The notes under the pieces were generated by a model. The model made no database searches. It was not told the DNA's origin and saw nothing but the letters and a program-made list of their open reading frames with translations. Below, piece after piece: positions 46,447 through 53,987 of a DNA stretch of 64,000 bases. How positions within the stretch are numbered: position 1 is the first letter of the stretch; the number at the start of each line of letters is the position of its first letter. This DNA comes from Jannaschia sp. CCS1 (lineage in GTDB: Bacteria > Pseudomonadota > Alphaproteobacteria > Rhodobacterales > Rhodobacteraceae). A program made the position numbers and the translations under genes. The stretch lies in contig NC_007802.1 of assembly GCF_000013565.1 (NCBI RefSeq), positions 3,410,001 to 3,474,000 on the forward strand, in the 5' to 3' direction.

Positions 46447-46588
46447 ATCTCATGCGTGGGGGCGGGATAGCGCCGCCCCCGCCCGATTGCAAGAGCGGTT
46501 GCACCCAAATTCGCACGCCTTGCGCCCTGCTTGCAAGCACCGCCCCGCCTGCGCTACCCACGTCAGGTGCAGTCACCCGGAGGCTCCC

Positions 46589-46783
46589 ATGGGGATCAAC
46601 AGCGAAAACGACATGTCAGCCGACCTTCAGATCGGGCCAACCGACAGGGGCATGGTGCGGATCTACATCGCCGGTGACAACATCGACCTGCCGATGGATT
46701 TCGACCCCGAAGAAGCCGAGGACATTGCGGAGGAACTGCGTGCCGCCGCTGCCGCCGCGCGGAAGGCCGCGAAAAAGCGGTAG
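46589..46783 (+). CDS. Small acidic protein (DUF6324-like)
   Basis: The 64-residue protein has a short beta segment (MVRIYIAGDNIDLPMDF) followed by a C-terminal helix starting at PEEAEDIAEEL and ending in an Ala/Lys-rich tail. The pattern matches a Rhodobacterales family recalled as DUF6324; the function is unknown. CCGGAGG lies 6 bases before ATG 46589, which selects this start over upstream ones. It is monocistronic beside tRNA-His. Confidence 0.8.
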   Translation: MGINSENDMSADLQIGPTDRGMVRIYIAGDNIDLPMDFDPEEAEDIAEELRAAAAAARKAAKKR

Positions 46784-46812
46784 GGTCTGGCGGGTTGTGG
46801 CCGTTGGGCGCC

Positions 46813-47265
46813 CTAGAGGACCTGCTCAGGATCTCTCAACAGATGCTGTCTCAGGGCGGCGGCGCGGGCGAATTTTTGCAAAACTGACTTGCGGCGCGCG
46901 CCAGGCAGCTTGGTTTCCGGCCCCATCCGCAAGATCTCCGCATCATAGGCATCCGCGATGATCAGCCCCGTCTCATCGGGCAGAAGCTCCGTTGGAAACG
47001 CCTCATCCACGGCCCAGAAATACCGGTCACCCCATTCCAGATACCCCTCCCACTTCGCGTCCGAGGTGAAATCCACGCGGGAGGATTTGCATTCGATCAC
47101 CCAGAATTCTCCCTTCGGGCCAAGCGCCATGACGTCGAGCCGTTTACCACGCTCGGGCGTAAACTCCTCCAGCGTCACGAAATCATGGGCGCGCAGGTGG
47201 CGGCACACACCGCGCGCCAGCATTTGGCCAGGCATCAGGATGGGGTCGGATGGGGTGTCTCGCAT
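46813..47265 (-). CDS. mmcB: MmcB-family DNA repair protein
   Basis: The 150-residue protein matches the MmcB family (PD-(D/E)XK nuclease-like fold) of alphaproteobacteria. The signature strands are RLDVMALGPKGEFWVIECKSS (Asp and ECK catalytic-type residues near 43-62) and DAKWEGYLEWGDRYFWAV. Members are part of SOS-induced DNA repair. A perfect GTTC-N7-GTTC LexA box lies 12 bases upstream of the ATG, which supports the assignment. No imuABC genes are nearby. Confidence 0.88.
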   Translation of the reverse strand: MRDTPSDPILMPGQMLARGVCRHLRAHDFVTLEEFTPERGKRLDVMALGPKGEFWVIECKSSRVDFTSDAKWEGYLEWGDRYFWAVDEAFPTELLPDETGLIIADAYDAEILRMGPETKLPGARRKSVLQKFARAAALRQHLLRDPEQVL

Positions 47266-47276
47266 CTGGCAAACAT

Positions 47277-47291
47277 GAACAATAGGTGAAC
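47277..47291 (-). promoter_or_regulatory. SOS (LexA) box of mmcB
   Basis: GTTC-ACCTATT-GTTC on the minus strand matches the alphaproteobacterial LexA consensus GTTC-N7-GTTC exactly. It lies 12 bases upstream of the mmcB ATG, covering the likely promoter. LexA binding is inferred. Confidence 0.85.
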
Positions 47292-47305
47292 AAAAATCAA
47301 GCCAC

Positions 47306-47356
47306 TTGACATGATACTAAAAGGTTTCATAAATTATGTGAAACCAAATGGTATCA
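47306..47356 (+). promoter_or_regulatory. arsR promoter with nested palindromic operator
   Basis: TTGACA (47306-47311) is followed after 17-18 bases by ATAAAT/TAAATT as -10. A nested inverted repeat spans 47312-47356: TGATAC, 5 bases, GGTTTCA, a 9-base centre, TGAAACC, 5 bases, GTATCA. Both arm pairs are perfect complements. The operator covers the -10 region and runs into the first codons of the regulator gene, typical of autorepression. Confidence 0.78.
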
Positions 47357-47680
47357 CAAATGCCCCCAGATCCGCAGTCCACGTTCAAAGCCCTGGCCGA
47401 CCCGACGCGGCGCGATATCCTCGCCCTGCTTGGCAGCCGCGACATGAGCATCGGCGATGTGGCGTCCCATTTCGATATGACGCGCCCCGCCGTCAAGAAA
47501 CACCTCGCGGTCCTCGCGCAGGGGCAGCTGATCACCGTCACCCCCAAGGGGCGGGAGCGGATCAATGCCATCAACCCCGACGGGTTTCGTGCGATGGAAA
47601 GCTGGCTCAGCACCTTCGACAGGTTCTGGGATGACCGCCTCGCCGCCCTCAAATCAGCCGTAGAAAAGGATGCGCCATGA
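47348..47680 (+). CDS. ArsR-family transcriptional regulator
   Basis: The 110-residue winged-helix repressor has the helix-turn-helix at MSIGDVASHFDMTRPAVKKHLAVL (read as two helices, about residues 32-57) and the wing LITVTPKGRER. The metal-binding ELCVC-type cysteines of ArsR/SmtB are absent, so it belongs to the non-metal subgroup usually paired with AHSA1 genes. Starts at 47348 and 47360 are both possible and neither has a ribosome site; the predicted transcript start is so near that a leaderless mRNA is possible. It ends in an ATGA overlap. Confidence 0.88.
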   Translation: MVSQMPPDPQSTFKALADPTRRDILALLGSRDMSIGDVASHFDMTRPAVKKHLAVLAQGQLITVTPKGRERINAINPDGFRAMESWLSTFDRFWDDRLAALKSAVEKDAP

Positions 47681-48090
47681 CCTCCCACACCATCGAGAAG
47701 ACCCTGATCCTTGCCGCCCCGCCGGATCAGGTCTGGTCGTTCCTGACGCAGCCCGAAAAGCTCGCGATCTGGTTTCACCGCCCCGGCGCGGCACTGGACC
47801 AACCCGGCCCGTTCTGGATGCCCGGAGAGGACGGCGAGCCCCTGGTGTGGGGCGAGGTGACGCAAGCCGACGCCCCCCAGCGCCTGCACTACACCTTCAC
47901 CGCGCGTCCCATGGGCGGCCTGATAACGGAGGTCACATGGACGCTGACCGGCGTGGAGGCCGGAACCCGTCTGCACCTGCGCCACGACGGCATCCCCAGC
48001 GGGGCCGAAGCCTTTGGACTGCTGACGGCCTTTGACAGTGGATGGGATGATCACCTGATCCGGTTCCGCAAAGCATTTGCCACGGACTAG
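47677..48090 (+). CDS. SRPBCC/AHSA1-domain protein
   Basis: The 137-residue START-like fold has the AHSA1 opening IEKTLILAAPPDQVWSFLTQPEKLAIWF and the ending GWDDHLIRFRKAF. AHSA1 proteins bind hydrophobic ligands; few have known roles. The pairing with an ArsR regulator in one operon is common and suggests that the regulator controls this gene. Overlap with arsR is four bases (ATGA). Confidence 0.9.
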   Translation: MTSHTIEKTLILAAPPDQVWSFLTQPEKLAIWFHRPGAALDQPGPFWMPGEDGEPLVWGEVTQADAPQRLHYTFTARPMGGLITEVTWTLTGVEAGTRLHLRHDGIPSGAEAFGLLTAFDSGWDDHLIRFRKAFATD

Positions 48091-48238
48091 CCAAGGCCCC
48101 TTGCCGAATGCCCCGGTGCCCCCTACCTACCATCTTGGCGGATCTACCCTTCACGTGCCTGTGGCAACATTCCAGTGGCCTTAAGCAAATCCGAGGGAGC
48201 TGGCTCTAGTTTGACCGTGGTCATGCTATCTGGCGCCC

Positions 48239-48254
48239 ACCTGTACATACAGGT
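48239..48254. promoter_or_regulatory. 16-base perfect palindrome ACCTGTA-CA-TACAGGT
   Basis: A perfect inverted repeat with a 2-base centre lies in the 208-base gap between the convergent AHSA1 and small membrane protein genes. The half-sites equal those of the classical lux box (ACCTGTA...TACAGGT) but the spacer is 2 instead of 6. No promoter is evident next to it. Confidence 0.5.
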
Positions 48255-48298
48255 CCTCGGGAATATACGCCTCTACGGATGCGGTGGTCCCCGCCACT

Positions 48299-48604
48299 TC
48301 AATGCCGGTGCGCGGCCCGGGCCTGCACCGGGACCCGCCTGGTCAGCGCCTCTGGCGCGCGGGTACCGCCGCCCTGGTCGTCATCTGACGCCATCATCAT
48401 GATCCGAATGCCGATCTGAACCGACCCAAACGTGATCCAGCACAGCACCGTCAGCACGATCAGCGCCAAGGGCCCCTCAGCCGTATGGGTCACAAGGTGC
48501 CAGAGGTTGCCCACGTTCATCCACAACAGCGCGCCCACAAAGGCGACAGCTATGACGCCGCCGTAAATCGCGTGGCGCAGGATCATCTTGATATGCTCGG
48601 GCAT
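48299..48604 (-). CDS. Small two-helix membrane protein
   Basis: The 101-residue protein has hydrophobic helices at about residues 10-30 (IYGGVIAVAFVGALLWMNVG) and 45-68. A polar C-terminal tail of about 33 residues, rich in Arg and Gln, follows. No family is recognised. AAGGAG lies 8 bases before ATG 48604, which selects it over a TTG two codons upstream. It is transcribed toward the palindrome at 48239. Confidence 0.72.
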   Translation of the reverse strand: MPEHIKMILRHAIYGGVIAVAFVGALLWMNVGNLWHLVTHTAEGPLALIVLTVLCWITFGSVQIGIRIMMMASDDDQGGGTRAPEALTRRVPVQARAAHRH

Positions 48605-48751
48605 GGGCAACGCTCCTTCTGATCACGAAGATAGCAGACAAAACCGCCTCGTCCAACGTGGCACGGGTTCGCCGCGACAAACCGGCACCGCTTGGGTCCT
48701 TGGCCGCCGTACTCTATATGTATCGCCTGACAGTTAACGAGGCCGTCCCCC

Positions 48752-50068
48752 ATGTCCGACCGCACCCCCCGCAACACCAATCCCCACGGGTTGGCCCACG
48801 CCCGAGAGCTTCAGGGGCATCTGACCTGGCTCGCCAGTTTTTCCGGCAGCGCCTTGGCCGTGCTGGCGACGGCATCGGGGATCTACACCTACCTTGGCGT
48901 CTCGTCGCTTCTGGATGACACCGGCGCCTTGTCGTTCTTCGCGGCCGCCGCCTATTCCATTGCCGTGTCAGTCGGCATTTTCGTGTTCTGGTCCTACCTG
49001 ATGCGCCTGATGCCCGCGATGCGCACGGCGGGCGCGAAACTGAAGCTGATGGGGGCGATGGCGCTTGGATCGCTGGCGATCATCGCGATGTCGTCCTGGC
49101 TGAATGCCGCCGCGCTGGCGGGGTCGGCGGCGGTGGAGCAGCATCTGGCCCAGACCGTGCAGGAATATCAGGAAGCGCTGGAGCAGGCCCATGACACTGC
49201 CGTGAGTGCGCAGGCATTGGAGCGGGACGTGGCCCGCGTGCGCCAATCATTTGAAGACCTGTCCGAGCAGGAGGCGGAGGGCAACCTGTCGGGCCTTGCC
49301 GGGCGGGGCGCAGTGTTCCGGGTTTTGCGCCAGAAGGCCGAGGAATTGGCCGCGCTGGAGATACAGATCCAGTCCCAGGCCCCGCTGATCGAGGCGGCCT
49401 TTGATGAGGGCAATGCGATCCTGTCGCGGATGCGCGCCCTGATCGTGGAGCCCGGCGCGGTGGAGGCGCGGTCGGTCGCGTTTTCGGAAGATGCGGTGCG
49501 TCTGGCGGGCCTCGTGTCGTCGTTGCGGCAGCTGTCCGTGGCCCCCCTTGTGGACCGCGCGGCAGAGGATCTTTCGGCCTCCGTCGTCCTGCCTGAGCTG
49601 GATTCGACCGCTGCCGGCGGGCAAGCGGCGCAGGCCTCAACGATCACCTCCGTCCTGCAAGTTCTCGCTTTGCGGGCCGCGTCGCTGGAGGAGGCGGCCG
49701 AGCAGGTCCTCGCCCGGCCTGTCGTGGCCCAGGTGATCTACACCCCGATCTCCTCCGCCGATGCGGTCATCCTTTATGCAGGAAATTTCGTGCCGTCCTG
49801 GGCCGGGGCCATCGCGATTGACCTGCTGCCCGCCGTGTTGGTCCTGATCCTGATGGTGACCCAAAGCGCCATTCGCGCGGGGCGCGGCGATCTGCCCGTT
49901 GAAGACACGCTGACCCTTGCCGAACTCCGCTCCGCACTACATGCGATGCGCGAGATGGAGGCGCTGGATCAGGCCCCACCTCCTGCTGCCCCGGCCCCCG
50001 CCCCGACCTCGGCCCCGGCTGAGAACGTGAAGCCCATGGCGCCGCACCCGGTGCGCTCCAATGACTGA
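48752..50068 (+). CDS. Multi-helix membrane protein with long periplasmic coiled coil
   Basis: The 438-residue protein has three helices near the N-terminus (about 24-48, 60-85, 97-120). A charged, heptad-rich segment follows (about 125-320, with EQHLAQTVQEYQEALEQA and LRQKAEELAALEIQIQSQ). A fourth helix at about 349-370 precedes a Pro/Ala-rich cytosolic tail (PPPAAPAPAPTSAPA). No named family is recognised. Its last eight bases overlap the start of the ClpP-like gene, so the two products are probably made together and may act as one complex. Confidence 0.75.
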   Translation: MSDRTPRNTNPHGLAHARELQGHLTWLASFSGSALAVLATASGIYTYLGVSSLLDDTGALSFFAAAAYSIAVSVGIFVFWSYLMRLMPAMRTAGAKLKLMGAMALGSLAIIAMSSWLNAAALAGSAAVEQHLAQTVQEYQEALEQAHDTAVSAQALERDVARVRQSFEDLSEQEAEGNLSGLAGRGAVFRVLRQKAEELAALEIQIQSQAPLIEAAFDEGNAILSRMRALIVEPGAVEARSVAFSEDAVRLAGLVSSLRQLSVAPLVDRAAEDLSASVVLPELDSTAAGGQAAQASTITSVLQVLALRAASLEEAAEQVLARPVVAQVIYTPISSADAVILYAGNFVPSWAGAIAIDLLPAVLVLILMVTQSAIRAGRGDLPVEDTLTLAELRSALHAMREMEALDQAPPPAAPAPAPTSAPAENVKPMAPHPVRSND

Positions 50069-50837
50069 AACGGCACCGCGCGGGCTGACGGTCAAACGCG
50101 CGATCACGGCGATCCTCGCGTTCCAGATCGCCATGGCGGTGGTCCTTGCGGGTTCTGACCTTATCAGCGCCCTGCCCCGGCTTTTGTCAGGCGTCAACGC
50201 GCCGCAGCTGGATGCGCCCGTAGCGCCCGGCGATCAGGTCCGCCGCTACCGCCCCGGCGACCTGCCCGCCCGTGCGCCGCGCGACACGGACCGCCAATCG
50301 CCCATCCCCGATCCCGGCGACATGCCATCGCGCCTGCGCTTCTCGGTGGATGGTGACGTGGCGCTGGTCACCGGCCAGATCGCGCCCGGCGATGCGGTGC
50401 GGTTCGCCGAATGGCTTGAGGATGCGGAGACGTTTGACAGCATCCGCCTCCACTCCCCCGGCGGGTCCGTTATGGATGCGCTGGCAATTGGTCGGTCGAT
50501 CCGCGAGGCCGAATTGTCGACCTTGATGGAGGCGGGCGACATCTGCCTGTCGGCCTGCCCCTACGTTCTTGTGGGCGGCACGACCCGCAATGTGTCCGAC
50601 GATGCCATGGTTGGCGTGCACCAGCATTACTTCGGCGAAAACACCGCCCTTCCGGCCTTTCTGGCGATTGAAGACATCCAGTTTGGTCAGGGTCAGGTCA
50701 TGGCCCATCTTGATGCCATGGGAATCGACGTCCGCCTGATGCAACACGCGCTGATCACCCCGCCCGAGGCGATTTACGTGCTGCTGCCCGATGAGCTTGC
50801 GGAGTATGGCGTGACCATGGCGGAGGACGACGCCTAG
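50061..50837 (+). CDS. Membrane-anchored ClpP-like (COG3904-type) protein
   Basis: The 258-residue protein has one N-terminal membrane helix (about residues 12-33), a Pro-rich linker and a ClpP/crotonase-fold domain from about residue 90. The oxyanion-type loop is LHSPGGSV near 130-137. A candidate nucleophile Ser lies in CLSACPYVLVGG near 164, and GVHQHYF near 184-190 gives a candidate His. These match the periplasmic ClpP-related COG3904 group. Proteolysis is inferred, not shown. It overlaps the upstream membrane-protein gene by eight bases. Confidence 0.78.
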   Translation: MTETAPRGLTVKRAITAILAFQIAMAVVLAGSDLISALPRLLSGVNAPQLDAPVAPGDQVRRYRPGDLPARAPRDTDRQSPIPDPGDMPSRLRFSVDGDVALVTGQIAPGDAVRFAEWLEDAETFDSIRLHSPGGSVMDALAIGRSIREAELSTLMEAGDICLSACPYVLVGGTTRNVSDDAMVGVHQHYFGENTALPAFLAIEDIQFGQGQVMAHLDAMGIDVRLMQHALITPPEAIYVLLPDELAEYGVTMAEDDA

Positions 50838-51331
50838 AACGCCTCCGGCTTGGCCTCGCGCGCCATGTGGTCGAGGACGGCGTTCACGAACTTCGCCTCC
50901 TTCCCCTCAGGGAAGAACGCGCGGGCCACGTCGACGAATTCGGTGATCACGACCTTGGGCGGCGCGGTGCCCTCCACCAACTCTGCCCCCGCCGCGCGGA
51001 ACAGGGCGCGCAGGGTCGGGTCGATGCGGTCGATGGGCCATTTCGCCACCAGCGCGCGGTCTGTCATCTGGTCGATCAGAGCCTGCCGCTCCACAGCACC
51101 TTCCAGGGTTCTGCGGAACAGGTTGGGGTCACCTTCGGCCAGTTCATCCCCTTCATAGACGGCCCCAAAGCGGTGCGTCTCAAACTCCTGGCGCACCTCG
51201 TCGAGGCTCTGGTTGGAATGCTCCATCTGAAACAGCGCCTGCACCGCATAAAGCCGCGCAGCCGACCGCATCTGCCGCTTTTCATCGCGCGACGGGCCGT
51301 TGCGTTTCTTGGAGGGGGTCTCGTCGCTCAT
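50834..51331 (-). CDS. nusB: Transcription antitermination factor NusB
   Basis: The 165-residue NusB binds boxA RNA with NusE (S10) during rRNA transcription. Family features are RSAARLYAVQALFQMEHS near residues 21-38 and VINEFVDVAR-type VVITEFVDVARAFF near 123-136. It has a slightly longer N-terminus with charged KKRNGPSRDEKRQ. The gene overlaps ribH by ATGA, the usual rib-nus arrangement. Its stop overlaps the stop of the ClpP-like gene, so the genes converge without a gap. Confidence 0.96.
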   Translation of the reverse strand: MSDETPSKKRNGPSRDEKRQMRSAARLYAVQALFQMEHSNQSLDEVRQEFETHRFGAVYEGDELAEGDPNLFRRTLEGAVERQALIDQMTDRALVAKWPIDRIDPTLRALFRAAGAELVEGTAPPKVVITEFVDVARAFFPEGKEAKFVNAVLDHMAREAKPEAF

Positions 51332-51864
51332 GCCTGGGAAGATCCGTCTGCAATCTCGATTGTTCCGCGGGGTTTGAACCCGAGGGCCCCCTTAGGCGCG
51401 CCATAGCTCCGCGTCAACGCGATCAGGTGCAACGCCGCCTCCGCCGCGCCGCCCGCAGTGTTCAGCCGCCCGCCATCCGCGCGTTCTTCCGCCTGATCCC
51501 GGGTCTCCACCGTGATGATGCCATTGCCGATGCAGATGCCCTGCAACCCCAGCATCGTCAGGGCGCGGCTGCTTTCATTCACCACCACGTCATAATGCGA
51601 TGTCGCGCCCCGGATCACGCAGCCCAGGGCGACGAACCCATCAAAATTGCTCATCCTGTGGGCGATGCCGATGGCCGTGGGTACTTCCAGCGATCCGGGC
51701 ACCTCAATCGTCTCGTGGGCCACGTCTGCTGCATCCAGCACCCCGCGCGCCGCTGCAAGCTGCGCCTCCGAAATGCTCGTGTAATAAGGCGCGATCACAA
51801 TCGCCACCTTCACCGGTTTGTCAAAGGACGGCAGCCCCAGATCGTTGTCAGAATGTCCAGCCAT
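51328..51864 (-). CDS. ribH: 6,7-dimethyl-8-ribityllumazine synthase
   Basis: It condenses 5-amino-6-ribitylaminouracil with 3,4-dihydroxy-2-butanone 4-phosphate. The 178-residue protein has EVPGSLEVPTAI near residues 57-68, GCVIRGATSHYDVVVNESSR near 83-102 (with the catalytic His) and GNGIITVETRDQAEERA. It shares one base with the ribB stop (TAATG) and four with nusB, so all three genes are coupled. Confidence 0.96.
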   Translation of the reverse strand: MAGHSDNDLGLPSFDKPVKVAIVIAPYYTSISEAQLAAARGVLDAADVAHETIEVPGSLEVPTAIGIAHRMSNFDGFVALGCVIRGATSHYDVVVNESSRALTMLGLQGICIGNGIITVETRDQAEERADGGRLNTAGGAAEAALHLIALTRSYGAPKGALGFKPRGTIEIADGSSQA

Positions 51865-52994
51865 TATCCAAGCTCCGAGATTTTGCGGGTGCCCACAATC
51901 GACAGGCCATAAGCGTCCAGCCCCACGACCTTGGGTTGCGGGGAATTCGTCAGCAGGACCATATCACTCAAGTTCAGCGACGACAGGATCTGCGCGCCCA
52001 GCCCGTATTGGCGGAGCGTTTGCGGGCTGACCTCATCGTCCGCCACCAGCTTCATGGTCAGATCGCGCAGCAACACCAGCACGCCGCGCCCTTCCTCGGC
52101 GATCAACCGCATCGCATCGCCGAATTCGCCCGCCCGGCCCGCGGGACCGATGCCCACCACATCCAGCAGCGGGTCCATCGCATGCATCCGCACCAGCACC
52201 GGATCATCGCCACTGATATCGCCCTTGATCAGCACGATATGCTCTGCCCCCTGCGTCTGGTCGGTATAGATCCGCATATTCCACTCCCCACCGAATTCAG
52301 AGGTGATCACCTCCTCCTGCCGCACCCGTACAAGGTTGTCATGGCGGCGGCGGTAGGCGATCAGGTCACTGATGGTGCCAATCTTCAGGTTATGGCGTTG
52401 GGCGAAGGCCACCAGATCCGGCAGCCGCGCCATGGAGCCGTCTTCCTTCATGATCTCGCAAATCACGCCCGATGGGTTGAGGCCCGCGAGGCGCGAAATA
52501 TCGACGGCTGCCTCCGTATGACCCGCACGCACCAGCACGCCGCCATCGCGCGCGCGCAGTGGGAACACATGGCCGGGTGTCGCGATATCCTGCGCGCCCT
52601 TGCCGCTGTCGATTGCCACAGCCACCGTGCGCGCCCGATCATGGGCGCTGATCCCGGTGGACACCCCTTCGCGCGCCTCAATGGAAATCGTAAAGGCCGT
52701 CTCGTGGCGCGAGGAATTGTTGGTGCTCATCAGGCTCAGACCCAACGCGTCGATCCGTTCACCGGGCAAGGACAGGCAGATCAGCCCGCGTCCGTGGGTC
52801 GCCATGAAGTTGATCGCCTCCGGCGTCGCCATTTGGGCGGGGATCACCAGATCACCCTCATTCTCGCGGTCCTCATGGTCCACCAGAATGAACATCCGCC
52901 CGTTGCGCGCGTCCTCCAGGATTTCATCGACCGAGGAAATCGCATCAGACCAATCCCGCTCAACGGGGCCGGGGTTCTCAAAGGCTTCGGTCAT
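51864..52994 (-). CDS. ribB: 3,4-dihydroxy-2-butanone-4-phosphate synthase with degenerate RibA-like domain
   Basis: The 376-residue protein has an intact N-terminal RibB domain: FILVDHEDRENEGDLVIPA near residues 37-55 with the acidic metal-binding loop, and RAGHTEAAVDI near 165. The C-terminal half is RibA-like (from SEFGGEWNMRIYTD) but the zinc motif HSECLTGD...C.C of GTP cyclohydrolase II is replaced by IVLIKGDISGDDPVLVRMH without cysteines. GTP cyclohydrolase II activity is therefore not expected, and ribA must be elsewhere. ATG 52994 is chosen; an upstream ATG has no support. Confidence 0.92.
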   Translation of the reverse strand: MTEAFENPGPVERDWSDAISSVDEILEDARNGRMFILVDHEDRENEGDLVIPAQMATPEAINFMATHGRGLICLSLPGERIDALGLSLMSTNNSSRHETAFTISIEAREGVSTGISAHDRARTVAVAIDSGKGAQDIATPGHVFPLRARDGGVLVRAGHTEAAVDISRLAGLNPSGVICEIMKEDGSMARLPDLVAFAQRHNLKIGTISDLIAYRRRHDNLVRVRQEEVITSEFGGEWNMRIYTDQTQGAEHIVLIKGDISGDDPVLVRMHAMDPLLDVVGIGPAGRAGEFGDAMRLIAEEGRGVLVLLRDLTMKLVADDEVSPQTLRQYGLGAQILSSLNLSDMVLLTNSPQPKVVGLDAYGLSIVGTRKISELG

Positions 52995-53024
52995 GGCGCG
53001 GTGCCCCCTGTGCACGGATGTTCC

Positions 53025-53633
53025 TCACCGGGCAGATAATCCAACGCGCGGGCATTGGAAAGGGAGGGTTGTGCCTCGGCCCGAGAACATCACGTCGCGG
53101 TGAATGGTTCCGCCAAGACCTGCGGTTCCGCTCCACTCGGCCTCAAGCGCTGTGGCGGACACGACCACCAACCCATCAAACGGCACCTGCGCCTCCTGCG
53201 CCATCGCGCGCAGCGTGTCCCGTGTGGCCCGCCAGGGCGTGGCAAGGCCGGGCGCGCGTCCTGCCCCGTCAATCACACCAGCCTCGGGGACCGCGCCGGG
53301 ATCAATCGGCGCGTGCACGGCGGCCCACCGCGTGGCCAGCCCGTCCAACGCAATCAGCCGCGCCCGTTCCACCGCGGGGACATCATGCCCCCGCCGCATG
53401 TCCAACGCGTTGGAGGAAAACAGAAACCCGACAATATCGCGTCCCGTGACGGCCCGCACCGTCGCATAGGTCTTGTAGGGCAGGCCCAGCCGCTGCGCGC
53501 GCTTGACCCGCAACCGCACGACCTCCAGCGGCAATGTGGGCAACAACGCCGCCCGCGCCTTGGTCCAGGCCACTTTGCGAAAGCCCGCGCCCGCCTCAAG
53601 GCTCGGCCCCTTGTTGTGTCCCAGTCCTGTCAT
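53025..53633 (-). CDS. Conserved hypothetical protein in the rib operon
   Basis: The 202-residue protein opens MTGLGHNKGPSLEAG, followed by a basic helical stretch (VRLRVKRAQRLGLPYKTYA) and a segment GFLFSSNALDMRRGHDVPAVERARLI. The second half, from FDGLVVVSATALEAEWSGTA, ends with a possible P-loop-free sheet. The name of the family is not recalled. It starts inside the stop of the small upstream gene (TGATG), and 30 bases separate it from ribB. Confidence 0.75.
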   Translation of the reverse strand: MTGLGHNKGPSLEAGAGFRKVAWTKARAALLPTLPLEVVRLRVKRAQRLGLPYKTYATVRAVTGRDIVGFLFSSNALDMRRGHDVPAVERARLIALDGLATRWAAVHAPIDPGAVPEAGVIDGAGRAPGLATPWRATRDTLRAMAQEAQVPFDGLVVVSATALEAEWSGTAGLGGTIHRDVMFSGRGTTLPFQCPRVGLSAR

Positions 53634-53854
53634 CACGTGTCCTCCATCCACGCCACAGACGCCACGGCGTCCGCTGTCGCCTCAGCTTCCCCCGAAAATC
53701 CCTCCGCGCCAACCCCAAGGAACCGCCAGCCATGGGCATCCTCCGGGTCGCGCCTGCATTCTGCCCAGGAAAACAGCCCGTCGGGCTCCCGGCGCACATC
53801 CACGCAGCGCTGGCCGGACCAATCCTCAATGGAGCGCACGACCAATCTCTTCAT
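53633..53854 (-). CDS. Small hypothetical protein coupled to the gene at 53025
   Basis: The 73-residue protein starts MKRLVVRSIEDWSGQRCVDV and contains GLFSWAECRRDPEDAHGWRFLG, suggesting a compact beta fold with two cysteines. It has no signal peptide. Its stop shares one base with the next ATG. The unit lies between ribE and ribB on the same strand. Confidence 0.68.
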   Translation of the reverse strand: MKRLVVRSIEDWSGQRCVDVRREPDGLFSWAECRRDPEDAHGWRFLGVGAEGFSGEAEATADAVASVAWMEDT

Positions 53855-53987
53855 GCGCCCCCCTCCCCTTCATCTTGGCAAATACAGCTCATATCCCGCA
53901 ATCCGCCCCACGCACGGTCAGGCCCCATGGCGCACCGTGCCGGGCCGCGTCGGGGTGGGTGGGTGGGCGACGTGGCCCGGCCCGGTC

